This document shows positions 1 through 9,637 of a DNA stretch of 64,000 nucleotides, piece after piece. Location: positions 85,048-149,047 of the forward strand of contig CANMVY010000002.1 of assembly GCA_947501265.1 (NCBI GenBank). Direction: 5' to 3'. This DNA comes from Bacteroidota bacterium. Its GTDB lineage: Bacteria; Bacteroidota; Bacteroidia; UBA7662; CANHCV01. How positions within the stretch are numbered: the stretch's first letter is position 1; every line of letters starts with the position of its first letter. Below the pieces are notes generated by a model, which saw only the letters and a program-made list of their open reading frames with translations, was not told the origin of the DNA and searched no databases. The position numbers were made by a program, and so were the translations under genes.

Positions 1-685
1 TGGTTCTCCATTTCGATTCGGATATTCCTTTATCGCCGAATTCCACTCCATCACCGTAGGCGTCTTTTCCGTCGTTGAATTTTACGCCTCGCAAATCGTG
101 CTGATAACCGCCTTGCAAATGAAGCAATTCGCCGAACATCCCTTTTTTGACCATGTTAAAAATGGCCATCACGTCTCGGCGATAACACACATTTTCCATG
201 GCAAAAACGGGGGTATTGTTCTTTTCAGATGCATTCACAATGTCCCAACATTCCTTGATGTTCATTCCACCCGAAACCTCCATTCCAACGACAATTTTCC
301 GATTCAGAGCTTCCACTCCTTGAGGAATATGCCATTCCCACGGAGTAGAAATGATCACCACATCCATTGGGACCGTTTCAATCATTTTCCGATAATCGTA
401 ATCTCCATGGATAAACTCCTGAACGTTTTTCTTACCATTTTTTTCCAGAATTCTTCGCACCCTTGGCAAAGCATACGTTTGATCTGGATCTGCAAAAGCT
501 ACTACATCCACATCATTGCGTTTCAACAAATTGGAAAGATGCACTTGTCCTCTCATTCCAACGCCGATAAGGCCAACTTTAACCTTGTTGATTTTTTCTT
601 CGGAGTGTAACCAATGTGGAACAGCAAGAACTCCTGCTGCAAGAGCTGTTTGTTGGATAAATTTTCTTCGATTCATGTTATTCAT
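1..685 (-). CDS. Gfo/Idh/MocA-family oxidoreductase, possibly GH109-like; C-terminus lies outside the window
   Basis: My minus-strand translation gives MNNMNRRKFIQQTALAAGVLAVPHWLHSEEKINKVKVGLIGVGMRGQVHLSNLLKRNDVDVVAFADPD...: Tat/secretion-like N-terminus followed by a GxGxRG Rossmann motif. Open to the window edge. Start could also be 676. Confidence 0.75.
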   Translation of the reverse strand, partial: MNNMNRRKFIQQTALAAGVLAVPHWLHSEEKINKVKVGLIGVGMRGQVHLSNLLKRNDVDVVAFADPDQTYALPRVRRILEKNGKKNVQEFIHGDYDYRKMIETVPMDVVIISTPWEWHIPQGVEALNRKIVVGMEVSGGMNIKECWDIVNASEKNNTPVFAMENVCYRRDVMAIFNMVKKGMFGELLHLQGGYQHDLRGVKFNDGKDAYGDGVEFGDKGISESKWRT

Positions 686-1412
686 TCCATTTCCAGGTTT
701 GGATATTGCTTTTTGATTCCAGTTTATGTTCGATTTCTTCTTTAAGCTTAGGATAGAAATTAATCTTTGTAAGGTTTTCCAAAGAGTCGGTGGAAACCAC
801 AAAACTTTTGAGGGAGGCCGAAGAGCCTTCGTTGGGCAGAATGAAGGAAATCATTTGCCGATGTTGGGAAGAAGTATCGAGGATCACTTTGTAATAAAAT
901 TCTGGCACAGCTACCTCGTTGGGTCCGATACTGGGGAGTTTGGGTCGTAAAATGGGCCCGGTCACAACAAATACTTGATGATATTGAAGGGCCCAGTCCC
1001 GAACCTGCTCCTCCAATCGTTTCCAAACACCCCGATTGAACGATGGAGCTTGCGGACTCATATTGCTGTAATAGAACGATTCCACCATGGTTTTTTCCGA
1101 AAACCCCATATCGGCCGCAGGGGCAAGGTGTCCGCGATCGTATCCGCTCGATTTGTAGTCGATGCCTTCGGCAGAACCCATTGGAACGAGCGGATCTTCC
1201 AAAAATTTATTGGTCCGTTCGTAGTTGCCTTTTACTTCGTTTTCATTCAATTCATACGCAACCCAACGGGCTTGTTCATACCGCTCATCGTAAAGCAACG
1301 AATAGCCTACATGTTGGACAAAATGTTTATTCTCATCTTCCTGATAGGCGGGGCATTCCCAAGGTGGATTAAAAGAAAGAAAAGCAGCAAAAAGTGCAAA
1401 CAAGTACTTCAT
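678..1412 (-). CDS. DNA/RNA non-specific endonuclease, secreted
   Basis: N-terminal signal peptide and the DRGHLAPAADM (DRGH) active-site motif of the NUC family. Confidence 0.88.
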   Translation of the reverse strand: MKYLFALFAAFLSFNPPWECPAYQEDENKHFVQHVGYSLLYDERYEQARWVAYELNENEVKGNYERTNKFLEDPLVPMGSAEGIDYKSSGYDRGHLAPAADMGFSEKTMVESFYYSNMSPQAPSFNRGVWKRLEEQVRDWALQYHQVFVVTGPILRPKLPSIGPNEVAVPEFYYKVILDTSSQHRQMISFILPNEGSSASLKSFVVSTDSLENLTKINFYPKLKEEIEHKLESKSNIQTWKWNE

Positions 1413-1469
1413 TAAAACAAATGTAAGTAAACCCGAAAAGTTTTTCGAACTTTGTAGAAAATAAGAACC

Positions 1470-2156
1470 ATGTCCACGCTGCTTTTTTTATCATTGTTTT
1501 CATTCGCACCGATGGATTCCATTGGACAGAAAAAGGAAAATGGTCAACTCTTTACCATTCACCAAATCGATAAAGGACAAACATTATCAGGCATTGCAAA
1601 ACGATACAAGGTTTCATCAGCAAAGATTATTGAGATCAATAAAATTGAACCCGATAAAATCCGAGCCGGTCAAAAACTATTGATTCCTGTAGAAAAACCT
1701 GCTTCCACTTCAAATCTTCCAAAACCAAAACCCGAGCCCAAACCCGAGCCCAAACCCGAAATTAATTCAAGTCCTAAACCAGAAATTGGTTCAAGTACAA
1801 ATCTGCCCAAAGAAACCACAACTGCTGCGAAAACAGCTCCAAAACCCAAACCTACAGCACCAGCCAAATCGGAAGGTAAACTAAAACCAACCACCAAAAA
1901 AGGGTTGGTTGGCTTGGGAAAAAGCGATGTTTTGGATCCCATTTCTTTTACTGCTTTACACCCATCGCTACCCATTCAATCGCTTGTTAAGGTGGTAAAT
2001 ACCGAAAATGGTCGATTGGTTTTTGTAAGGATTATTGGTAAAACAACGGGTGAGATGGGCATTTACGATTTGGTTATTTCCCAATCGGCCATGGATCAGT
2101 TAAAGGTATTTGGAGAAAAATTACAGGCTGACCTTACTTTTGGGATTGCCGAATGA
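1470..2156 (+). CDS. LysM-domain protein with proline-rich linker and degenerate RlpA/DPBB-like C-terminus
   Basis: FTIHQIDKGQTLSGIAKRYKVSSAKIIEINKIEPDKIRAGQKLLIP is a LysM motif; PKPEPKPEPKPE linker; C-terminus HPSLPIQSLVKVVNTENGRLVFVRIIG resembles a DPBB domain. Confidence 0.8.
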   Translation: MSTLLFLSLFSFAPMDSIGQKKENGQLFTIHQIDKGQTLSGIAKRYKVSSAKIIEINKIEPDKIRAGQKLLIPVEKPASTSNLPKPKPEPKPEPKPEINSSPKPEIGSSTNLPKETTTAAKTAPKPKPTAPAKSEGKLKPTTKKGLVGLGKSDVLDPISFTALHPSLPIQSLVKVVNTENGRLVFVRIIGKTTGEMGIYDLVISQSAMDQLKVFGEKLQADLTFGIAE

Positions 2157-3967
2157 AAAACATCAGGCACTTGTTTCAATACCTTGCTCCACTTAAAAAA
2201 AATGTGGTTTGGGTATTTATCTTCTTTAGCATTTCAACCCTATTCTCCGCGGTTTCCATTTCGTTAATCATTCCTTTTCTAAAAATTCTCTTTTCTGGCG
2301 GGGATTTGATTCCTCAAAATCAGGTTGTAACTTCTTCTTTTACCGGAAGATTCAACGGATGGATTAACGATTGGATTAACCAAGTAGGAAAAGAATCGGC
2401 ATTATTTTGGTTTTGCGGATTATTGGTCATTTTCATCTTTTTGAAAAGCATTTTTCGCTATTTAGGAAACATGAAAATGGCTGAAATTCGTACAAGATTG
2501 GTTTTAAATCTTCGAGAAAAAGCCTATCACCGCTGGTTGAATGCTCCCCTATCCTATTTCCGCGGTGAGCAAAAAGGAGATTTACTTTCTCGCATGACCG
2601 CGGATGTTTTTCAGGTTGAATTTTCCATGCTTGGCGTTTTGGAAATGATTTTTAGAGATCCTTTTCAAATTCTAATCTACCTAGGAACCATGTTTTTCGT
2701 TTCTTGGCAATTAACCCTATTGATTTTTCTGGTTGCTCCCATTGGCGGACTACTCATTGGTAGAATTGGGAAATTTCTAAAAAATGCCTCCCATCAAAGT
2801 CAAGAAGAACAAGGGAAATTATTGAGTTGGATGGAGGAAACCCTTAGCGGCATGCGAATTATTCAAGGTTTTTACGTGAAGCAGAAAGCCGCTGAAAAAT
2901 TCAACGATCAAAACCAGAGGTTACGACAAAAGATGAAAATCGTTTACAGCCGAGAGTATTTGGCCTCCCCTCTGAGCGAATGGATCATCAGCATGATTTT
3001 AGTTGCCATTATGGGATATGGAGGATGGATGATCATTCACCAAATAAGCGCTCTCAACGGCGAATTCTTCATTTACTACCTCCTCACCTTCAGCCAAATC
3101 ATCGCTCCGGCAAAGGCCATTACCGAAAGTTATTTTCGGATGAAAAAAGGAATGGCCTCTTTAGATCGAATTGAAGAAATTTTCAATACCCCCGAACACG
3201 TTGGAATGAATTCCGTTCAACCCTTTCAAAAAACGGTTGAACTCGTTGAATTCAAAAATATTTCCTTCAGATATCAAGAGGATTGGGTGCTGAAAAACGT
3301 ATCATTCTCCATTGCTAAAGGAGAAACCGTTGCTTTGGTTGGAGCATCAGGTTCGGGAAAAAGCACACTTGCCGATTTGCTATTAAGATTCATGGATACC
3401 CAAGAAGGTAAAATTCTGATCAATGGAGAAGACCTCAAATCCTTTCAATTGGAACATTGGAGATCGAAGTTAAGTGTCGTAACCCAGGCACCTATCCTAT
3501 TCAACGACTCCATACGTCAAAATGTTACCCTTTGGAACCAAGGATTTTCAAACTCTGAAATAGAATCCGCATTGCAGAAAGCAAACGCATTGGAGTTTAG
3601 CCTTCAAACTTCCATCGGATTGGAAACCGTCATCGGAGAAAACGGTGGAAATTTGAGTGGCGGACAAAAACAACGACTCACCATCGCCAGGGCTTTGATC
3701 AATAATCCAGAAATCCTTATTCTCGATGAAGCGACCTCTGCACTTGATTCGGAATCGGAAAGTTTGGTTCAGGAAGCCATCAAAAAAGCCTTGGAAGGCA
3801 GAACTGCCTTGGTCATTGCTCATCGATTGAGTACCATTCAAAATGCCGATAAAATCATTGTATTAGACAAAGGAGCGATCGTTGAAATGGGGACTCACCA
3901 AAGTCTTTTAGCGTCGAAAGGAGCGTACGCTCGGATGGTTGAACTTCAAACCTTAGGAGATTCATGA
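2153..3967 (+). CDS. ABC transporter, fused permease/ATP-binding (MsbA-like)
   Basis: N-terminal TM domain; Walker A GASGSGKST, signature LSGGQKQR, Walker B ILILDEAT. ATGA overlap with the upstream gene. Confidence 0.92.
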   Translation: MKNIRHLFQYLAPLKKNVVWVFIFFSISTLFSAVSISLIIPFLKILFSGGDLIPQNQVVTSSFTGRFNGWINDWINQVGKESALFWFCGLLVIFIFLKSIFRYLGNMKMAEIRTRLVLNLREKAYHRWLNAPLSYFRGEQKGDLLSRMTADVFQVEFSMLGVLEMIFRDPFQILIYLGTMFFVSWQLTLLIFLVAPIGGLLIGRIGKFLKNASHQSQEEQGKLLSWMEETLSGMRIIQGFYVKQKAAEKFNDQNQRLRQKMKIVYSREYLASPLSEWIISMILVAIMGYGGWMIIHQISALNGEFFIYYLLTFSQIIAPAKAITESYFRMKKGMASLDRIEEIFNTPEHVGMNSVQPFQKTVELVEFKNISFRYQEDWVLKNVSFSIAKGETVALVGASGSGKSTLADLLLRFMDTQEGKILINGEDLKSFQLEHWRSKLSVVTQAPILFNDSIRQNVTLWNQGFSNSEIESALQKANALEFSLQTSIGLETVIGENGGNLSGGQKQRLTIARALINNPEILILDEATSALDSESESLVQEAIKKALEGRTALVIAHRLSTIQNADKIIVLDKGAIVEMGTHQSLLASKGAYARMVELQTLGDS

Positions 3968-5052
3968 AAATAGGCATCATCGGAACAAGGGGAATTCCGA
4001 ATCATTATGGAGGTTTCGAACAATTTGCCGAATACCTTTCCGTAGGGTTGGTAGAATTGGGACACGAAGTTTCGGTCTATTGTCCTCACAATCACCCGGA
4101 AAAATCTGAAATATGGAACGGAGTTCACCGAATCATGGTGAACGACCCCGAAGAAAAGTGGGGAACGGTGGGTCAGTTTATTTACGACTTCAATGGGATT
4201 TGGGATGCTCGAAAAAGGAACTTTGACGTCATTCTTCAATTGGGATACACCAGCAGTTCCATCTGGGGACCACTCATGCCTTCGGCAAAAATTTTCACGA
4301 ACATGGACGGTTTGGAATGGAAACGTTCCAAGTTCTCCAAACCGGTTCAAACTTTTTTGAAATTCGCAGAGCGAATGGCTATTTGGTATTCGGATGAGTG
4401 GATTTCGGATTCGATTGGTATTCAAGAATATTTAAAAAAGAAGTACAACAAGGATTCGACCTACATCGCTTACGGTGCTTGGCCATTTAACACTCCCGAT
4501 TCTTCTGTTTTGCAAAAATATCAGGTTCAAGAAAACCATTATTTCATGTTGGTTGCTCGAATGGAACCCGAAAACAACGTGGAAGTTATTCTTGACGGTT
4601 ACGTAAAATCGGGGTCTTCTACCCCATTTTTGGTGGTCGGTAATACAGAAAATGCCTTTGGCACCTATTTGGTTGAGAAGTACAAACATCAAAAAGGGAT
4701 TCGTTTTCAGGGAGGTATTTACAACCTCAACGATTTAAATCAGCTGCGTTACCATTGCAAAGCCTATTTACATGGGCATTCCGTTGGCGGTACCAACCCC
4801 AGTTTATTGGAAGCCATGGCTTCACAAGCTACAATCATGGCCCACAACAACATTTTCAACCAAAGTATTCTTGGAGATGACGCGTGGTATTTTAAACAGG
4901 ATCAAGATGTTGCGGAAATCATTAAGAAAACCGAAGATCCTTCTTTTGATGCCCGAAAAGCAAACGTGATTCAATCCAATTACTCCAAAATCGTAGAGGA
5001 TTTTTCTTGGGACAAAATCATTCATCAATACGAAAAACTTCTAACAAAGTGA
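3964..5052 (+). CDS. DUF1972-type glycosyltransferase
   Basis: MKIGIIGTRGIPNHYGGFEQFAEYLS is the characteristic DUF1972 N-terminus; C-terminal GT4-like region (HSVGGTNPSLLEAMA). Confidence 0.88.
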   Translation: MKIGIIGTRGIPNHYGGFEQFAEYLSVGLVELGHEVSVYCPHNHPEKSEIWNGVHRIMVNDPEEKWGTVGQFIYDFNGIWDARKRNFDVILQLGYTSSSIWGPLMPSAKIFTNMDGLEWKRSKFSKPVQTFLKFAERMAIWYSDEWISDSIGIQEYLKKKYNKDSTYIAYGAWPFNTPDSSVLQKYQVQENHYFMLVARMEPENNVEVILDGYVKSGSSTPFLVVGNTENAFGTYLVEKYKHQKGIRFQGGIYNLNDLNQLRYHCKAYLHGHSVGGTNPSLLEAMASQATIMAHNNIFNQSILGDDAWYFKQDQDVAEIIKKTEDPSFDARKANVIQSNYSKIVEDFSWDKIIHQYEKLLTK

Positions 5053-6227
5053 AAATAGCTCTTCAGATTCGTTGGTTTTTATTCCTCGCTTTGGGGGTTG
5101 GCTTAGCGTTTCCTGGAGCGTATGGCCTTCAAAATACGAGTGTTTACGGACTAATTGCGGTTACCATTTTTTGTGCCTTTCGTTTAAAAGTTCGACCATC
5201 AATACCGGCTATTCTGTTCGTAACGGTGGGTTACTTCATTTATCTGTTGGGTTTTGAAGTCATTGCAGATCAGAATTGGTCGGCTTTTTTAAAGAAAATT
5301 CCGCTATTGCTTTCGCTTTTGGTTTTAATTCCACCAACTAAGGATGAAAAGAACGTTTTCTTCAACAGCATTGGGATATCAACGATCGTTTCCTGCATGT
5401 ACCTATGGGCCCATCATTTCTTGGAATTGGTTCCTGAGGAACGCTGGTTGATGAGTGCATACAGTTACACGTTTTTAACTGAATCGTTGGGCTGGCAACC
5501 CATTTATACCGCTATCTCCTACTCCATTGGTGGCCTTTTTTGGATGAATCAGCTTCAGTTTTCTCCACACCGTTGGTGGAAAATTTTGGGCATGATAGGC
5601 ATTGGAATCCTTTTCATCACGTTAATTTTTCTTTCTGCACGAATGGCGTTCATCGCCTTTATCTTCTCATCCTTTCTGGTTGTTCCCGCCAACCGAAGAT
5701 GGATTTATGGTGTTGGAATCGGAATAGCCATCGCATTATTTTTCATCAACCCTGTTTTAAAAGAACGGTTAACAAAAGCGGTTTCTGGGAGCGAACGGTA
5801 CGCAGGCGGCAGCATACGACTTGAGAAATGGAAAGCCGCAAAAGAAGTAAGCCTAAATCATTGGTTATTTGGCGTTTCAAGCGGTAAAACACAACTAAAA
5901 CTTGAAGAGCAATACCAAAAGCAAGATTTTCAACTTGGAATCCAACAACGTTACCATGCTCATCAACAATGGCTTCAAAACGCCGTGGAAGGTGGAATCT
6001 TTGGAATTGCTTTTCTATTGCTTGCGTTTGTTTCTTTTTTTACAAGGCATTTTCATAAAGATGATCAACTCATTTTAGCCGTTGGACTTTTTATTCTGTT
6101 GAACACCTTTACCGAAAGCATTTGCGAACGTCAATCAGGGATGATTTGGTTTTGCATAATTTTTTTAACGGGATTTGTCCAAAAATCAGACAATCTCTCA
6201 TCGGTTGTGCATAAAGAATCATTGTGA
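5049..6227 (+). CDS. O-antigen ligase-like polytopic membrane protein
   Basis: Multiple hydrophobic segments and a Wzy/WaaL-like loop (HAHQQWLQNAVEGGIFGIAFLLLAF). GTG start at 5049 overlaps the upstream stop; the tracked ORF starts upstream at 5007. Confidence 0.72.
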   Translation: MKIALQIRWFLFLALGVGLAFPGAYGLQNTSVYGLIAVTIFCAFRLKVRPSIPAILFVTVGYFIYLLGFEVIADQNWSAFLKKIPLLLSLLVLIPPTKDEKNVFFNSIGISTIVSCMYLWAHHFLELVPEERWLMSAYSYTFLTESLGWQPIYTAISYSIGGLFWMNQLQFSPHRWWKILGMIGIGILFITLIFLSARMAFIAFIFSSFLVVPANRRWIYGVGIGIAIALFFINPVLKERLTKAVSGSERYAGGSIRLEKWKAAKEVSLNHWLFGVSSGKTQLKLEEQYQKQDFQLGIQQRYHAHQQWLQNAVEGGIFGIAFLLLAFVSFFTRHFHKDDQLILAVGLFILLNTFTESICERQSGMIWFCIIFLTGFVQKSDNLSSVVHKESL

Positions 6228-6272
6228 ATCGCCACTTTGGTGGATAGTTTTGCGTTGTTATAAAAAATAACT

Positions 6273-7601
6273 ATGGATATATTGGTTATGGTTGGGCAAA
6301 TGATTTTGGCCCTTTCCATTTTGGTAGGATTGCATGAGTGGGGACATTACATTACCGCAAGGATGTTTGGTATTCGGGTCGAGAAATTTTACATTTTTTT
6401 CGATGCTTGGGGAAAGAAACTCTGGAGTAAAAAAATTGGGGATACGGAGTATGGAATTGGATGGTTGCCTTTGGGCGGCTATGTAAAAATTGCAGGAATG
6501 ATCGATGAGAGTTTGGATACCGACCAAATGGCTCAGCCAGCAAAAGAGGATGAATTTCGTTCAAAACCGGCATGGCAACGCCTCATCGTAATGCTCGGTG
6601 GAATTATCGTGAATGCTCTTTTGGCGATCGGCATTTTCATGGCCATTTTAATGATTTGGGGAAAATCTTATTTGCCCATTTCGTCGATGAAAAATGGAAT
6701 TTTTGCTACAGAAATCGGGCAAAAAGCCGGATTAAAGACCGGTGACCAGCTATTAAAAGTGAATGGCGAGCCATTGAATGAGTTTTCACCCATCATTTCA
6801 ACCGAACTTTTGCTCAACGCAGACGCTAAACTTGAAATTCTTCGCAATGGCGAGCCAATTACCGTTCAGTTCCCCGACTCCATTCGTCAGTTCTTGTTGG
6901 AAAACAAGGAATCGTTGGTTGAAGTTCCTCTGCCATCCATCATCCATAAAATTGAAAAAAACATGCCGGCATTCGCTTCGGGAATGCGAGAAGGCGATGA
7001 AATCACAGCAATCAATGGAGTAGCCGTTAGCACCTACAATGAAGTGTTTAACATCATTCCAACCGTTCGAGGAAAAGTAATTCCTGTTTCCGTTCTTCGT
7101 GACGGACAGGCCATGACGTTCAAGGTTGATTTAACCACCGATCCTCAATTTGGTATTCGAAGCATAACGGCCGATTCCATTTATGAGGTACGATCCGAAA
7201 AATTTGGATTTTTCACGAGTATCCCAGAAGCTTTCTCTTTCGCAAGTGAAACGGTTTCCAATCAAATCAAAAGCTTCCAAAAGATTTTCAGTGGCGAGGT
7301 TTCTGCTCGAAAAAGCTTGGGCGGTCCCATTGCCATTGCCAAAGATTTGTACGGAGGAACGTGGATTTGGCAAAAATTTTGGTTAACCACGGCTCTGCTT
7401 TCGATCGTTTTGGCCTTCATGAATTTACTCCCCATTCCGGCATTGGATGGTGGACACGCATTGTTTACCTTAATTGAAATTATTTTCCGCAGACCACTTT
7501 CAACCAAGTTTCTAACGTATGCTCAGTACGCCGGGATGGTCATCATTTTTGGATTAATGATTTTCATCATTGGCAACGATCTTCTAAAACTATTCTTATG
7601 A
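6273..7601 (+). CDS. rseP: RIP metalloprotease RseP (site-2 protease)
   Basis: HEWGHY (HExxH), PDZ domains, C-terminal NLLPIPALDGGH motif. Confidence 0.93.
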   Translation: MDILVMVGQMILALSILVGLHEWGHYITARMFGIRVEKFYIFFDAWGKKLWSKKIGDTEYGIGWLPLGGYVKIAGMIDESLDTDQMAQPAKEDEFRSKPAWQRLIVMLGGIIVNALLAIGIFMAILMIWGKSYLPISSMKNGIFATEIGQKAGLKTGDQLLKVNGEPLNEFSPIISTELLLNADAKLEILRNGEPITVQFPDSIRQFLLENKESLVEVPLPSIIHKIEKNMPAFASGMREGDEITAINGVAVSTYNEVFNIIPTVRGKVIPVSVLRDGQAMTFKVDLTTDPQFGIRSITADSIYEVRSEKFGFFTSIPEAFSFASETVSNQIKSFQKIFSGEVSARKSLGGPIAIAKDLYGGTWIWQKFWLTTALLSIVLAFMNLLPIPALDGGHALFTLIEIIFRRPLSTKFLTYAQYAGMVIIFGLMIFIIGNDLLKLFL

Positions 7602-8425
7602 AAAAGATTTTTTTACTAGCCTTTTTATTCATTGGGTTGTTTTCTAAAGGCCAAGACTTAAAATTTCAACGTGATACGACTGGAATGGGTGAAGGATATA
7701 CCTACGGGAAACGCCTTATTCTGGTTCCCTTCAAACCATACGACTACAAAAGTGATGCGGATGCTGATATCGCCAAGCAAAATGAATTGGAGCCGTCTTA
7801 TGTAAAGCTTGTTTTCCGTTCATCCTTTGACCAGGTTCTTACAAACGCATTAAAGAATCGCTTTGAAATCATTCGATTAAACTTGGATTCGCCAGCGGAA
7901 TACAAAGAAGATCTTCAAGCGTTTTATAATTCGACGGGAACCGCTTACGAGCGACCTATTTTAGTTCGCCCTGCCCAAACGGATATCGATAAAGCAAAAA
8001 AAACAAAATCGCAATTGTTTATTGACGAGATGGCGAAATTGGCAAATATCGATCGTACACCGAAAACCTATCGAGGAGTAGATGGTGGTGAATTTAAGGC
8101 TCCCAATGAATTAACTCGGTACTACAAAACCACCATTTCTAATCCAAATATCATTCCATACATGCAAGATAAGTATCAGAATGACTACTTCCTTTTCATC
8201 AATATGATGGAAGTCACTACCCGATACGACCAATGCATTGATTTAGAAAACAAGAATTACAACCGAGAATTTTCTCTTCATTACACCCTTTACGATAAAC
8301 AAGGAAAGCAAGTTGTAGGAAATGTTATTACACTGCTTTTTCCTTCTAACACCAATAAAATCAACGATATTATTGCCAAAAACTTTGGAGTTATTGCCAA
8401 AGAAATCAACAAAAGTTTACCTTAA
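7598..8425 (+). CDS. Hypothetical secreted/periplasmic protein
   Basis: Signal peptide MKKIFLLAFLFIGLFSKGQ; ATGA overlap with rseP; no family recognised. Confidence 0.75.
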   Translation: MKKIFLLAFLFIGLFSKGQDLKFQRDTTGMGEGYTYGKRLILVPFKPYDYKSDADADIAKQNELEPSYVKLVFRSSFDQVLTNALKNRFEIIRLNLDSPAEYKEDLQAFYNSTGTAYERPILVRPAQTDIDKAKKTKSQLFIDEMAKLANIDRTPKTYRGVDGGEFKAPNELTRYYKTTISNPNIIPYMQDKYQNDYFLFINMMEVTTRYDQCIDLENKNYNREFSLHYTLYDKQGKQVVGNVITLLFPSNTNKINDIIAKNFGVIAKEINKSLP

Positions 8426-8437
8426 ATAAAAAAAATG

Positions 8438-8468
8438 TTTGCAAAAATGCTTTTTAGGCCTACTTTTG
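8438..8468 (+). promoter_or_regulatory. Bacteroidota housekeeping promoter TTTG-N19-TACTTTTG upstream of tRNA-Leu
   Basis: TTTG at 8438-8441, exactly 19 nt, then TACTTTTG at 8461-8468; matches the -33 TTTG / -7 TAnnTTTG consensus. Confidence 0.85.
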
Positions 8469-8484
8469 CATCCACAATAAAAAC

Positions 8485-8569
8485 GCCTGGGTGGCGGAAT
8501 AGGTAGACGCGCTGGTCTCAAACACCAGTGGGGCGACCCATGCCGGTTCGATCCCGGCCCCAGGTACCA
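8485..8569 (+). tRNA. tRNA-Leu (CAA), CCA encoded
   Basis: GCCTGGG...CTGGT-CTCAAAC-ACCAG (anticodon CAA), long variable arm, GGTTCGATCCC T-loop, CCCAGGT-ACCA. Confidence 0.93.
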
Positions 8570-8573
8570 AGTA

Positions 8574-8602
8574 AAGCTGCGATAAAACCGCAGCTTTTTT
8601 TG
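8574..8602 (+). terminator. Rho-independent terminator after tRNA-Leu
   Basis: AGCTGCG-ataaaac-CGCAGCT followed by a T run. Confidence 0.85.
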
Positions 8603-8605
8603 TAG

Positions 8606-9130
8606 ATGAAACTCGACTGGAAAAAATCGCTTATTGCATCTTTTTTGCTCCTGCTTTTGGAGACGGCCATTCTAAAAATGAATTGGATGAACGATACCGT
8701 TGGACGGTACCAGGTTTTTCTCAATCTGATCATTATTGTGGTTTTCCAATTGGTGGCCCTTCGCGATTTCAACCAAAACCATCCTCAAGCCACAAATAAG
8801 GATCGGATGTTGTTCATCATCCCCTTCAATTTATTGATCACCATCATCTTTGTACTTGGAAGCGGCCTTCTATTCCAAACGGTTTTCACCCAAGAAGTGG
8901 CAGCTGCAATCCGTGAAAAATCCTTACTCCTTGAACAATCTCGCGCAAGCATGGGCGGAAAATCATTGGTTCAACAAAATGAACTGATTGCAAAAGAATT
9001 AGACCTCATTAAAAAGACGTTTACTTGGGAAGGGATTTTCATTTTCAAAGGAGCCATCACCCTCTTTCAATCCATGCTTTTGGGCAGTATTTTAGCATTT
9101 ACCCTGAACGGTAAAAAATTATTCGACTAA
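8606..9130 (+). CDS. DUF4199-like membrane protein
   Basis: Four predicted hydrophobic helices, typical Bacteroidota small membrane protein layout; family call is from memory. Confidence 0.6.
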   Translation: MKLDWKKSLIASFLLLLLETAILKMNWMNDTVGRYQVFLNLIIIVVFQLVALRDFNQNHPQATNKDRMLFIIPFNLLITIIFVLGSGLLFQTVFTQEVAAAIREKSLLLEQSRASMGGKSLVQQNELIAKELDLIKKTFTWEGIFIFKGAITLFQSMLLGSILAFTLNGKKLFD

Positions 9131-9139
9131 TCTACCTGC

Positions 9140-9586
9140 ATGAAATATCCTTTCAACGTAAGAATTTACGCCATCATCCAAAATCAAGGAAAGGTACTGG
9201 TGTCCGACGAATCCTACGACAATTGGCACATTACTAAATTTCCTGGAGGAGGTTTGGAATTTGGTGAAGGGACCATCGACTGCATAAAGAGAGAATTGTG
9301 GGAAGAACTTGGTATTCACATTAATTCTGTTGAACATTTTTACACTACCGACTTCTTTCAGGCTTCTGCCCAAAATCCGAAAGTACAGGTCATTAGCATT
9401 TATTATCAGGTTAATTTGGAGAATCCCAATCAAATTGCGGTGAAGGAAAAACCCTTTGATTTTGGGCTAAATTCCATTAAACAATGTTTTCGATGGATTG
9501 ATATTGCCTCCATTGAAGCCAACACGCTAACCTTACCAGTAGATCAAGTAGTGGCCATGAAATTGAAAAGCGGTTATTTAGAATAA
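9140..9586 (+). CDS. NUDIX hydrolase
   Basis: GGGLEFGEGTIDCIKRELWEELGI matches the Nudix box GX5EX7REUXEEXGU. Confidence 0.9.
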   Translation: MKYPFNVRIYAIIQNQGKVLVSDESYDNWHITKFPGGGLEFGEGTIDCIKRELWEELGIHINSVEHFYTTDFFQASAQNPKVQVISIYYQVNLENPNQIAVKEKPFDFGLNSIKQCFRWIDIASIEANTLTLPVDQVVAMKLKSGYLE

Positions 9587-9637
9587 ATAAAAACAATTTG
9601 GCTTATCTTTGCGTTTCGAAAGCAAAACCGCTTTTTT

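Noticed and set aside
98-610. 170-aa plus-strand ORF at the left edge
   Set aside because: Antisense to the Gfo/Idh/MocA oxidoreductase, whose motifs read cleanly on the minus strand.
1724-1800. Short direct repeats CCCGAGCCCAAA
   Set aside because: They encode a Pro-Lys/Glu linker in the LysM protein; no sign of mobility or arrays.
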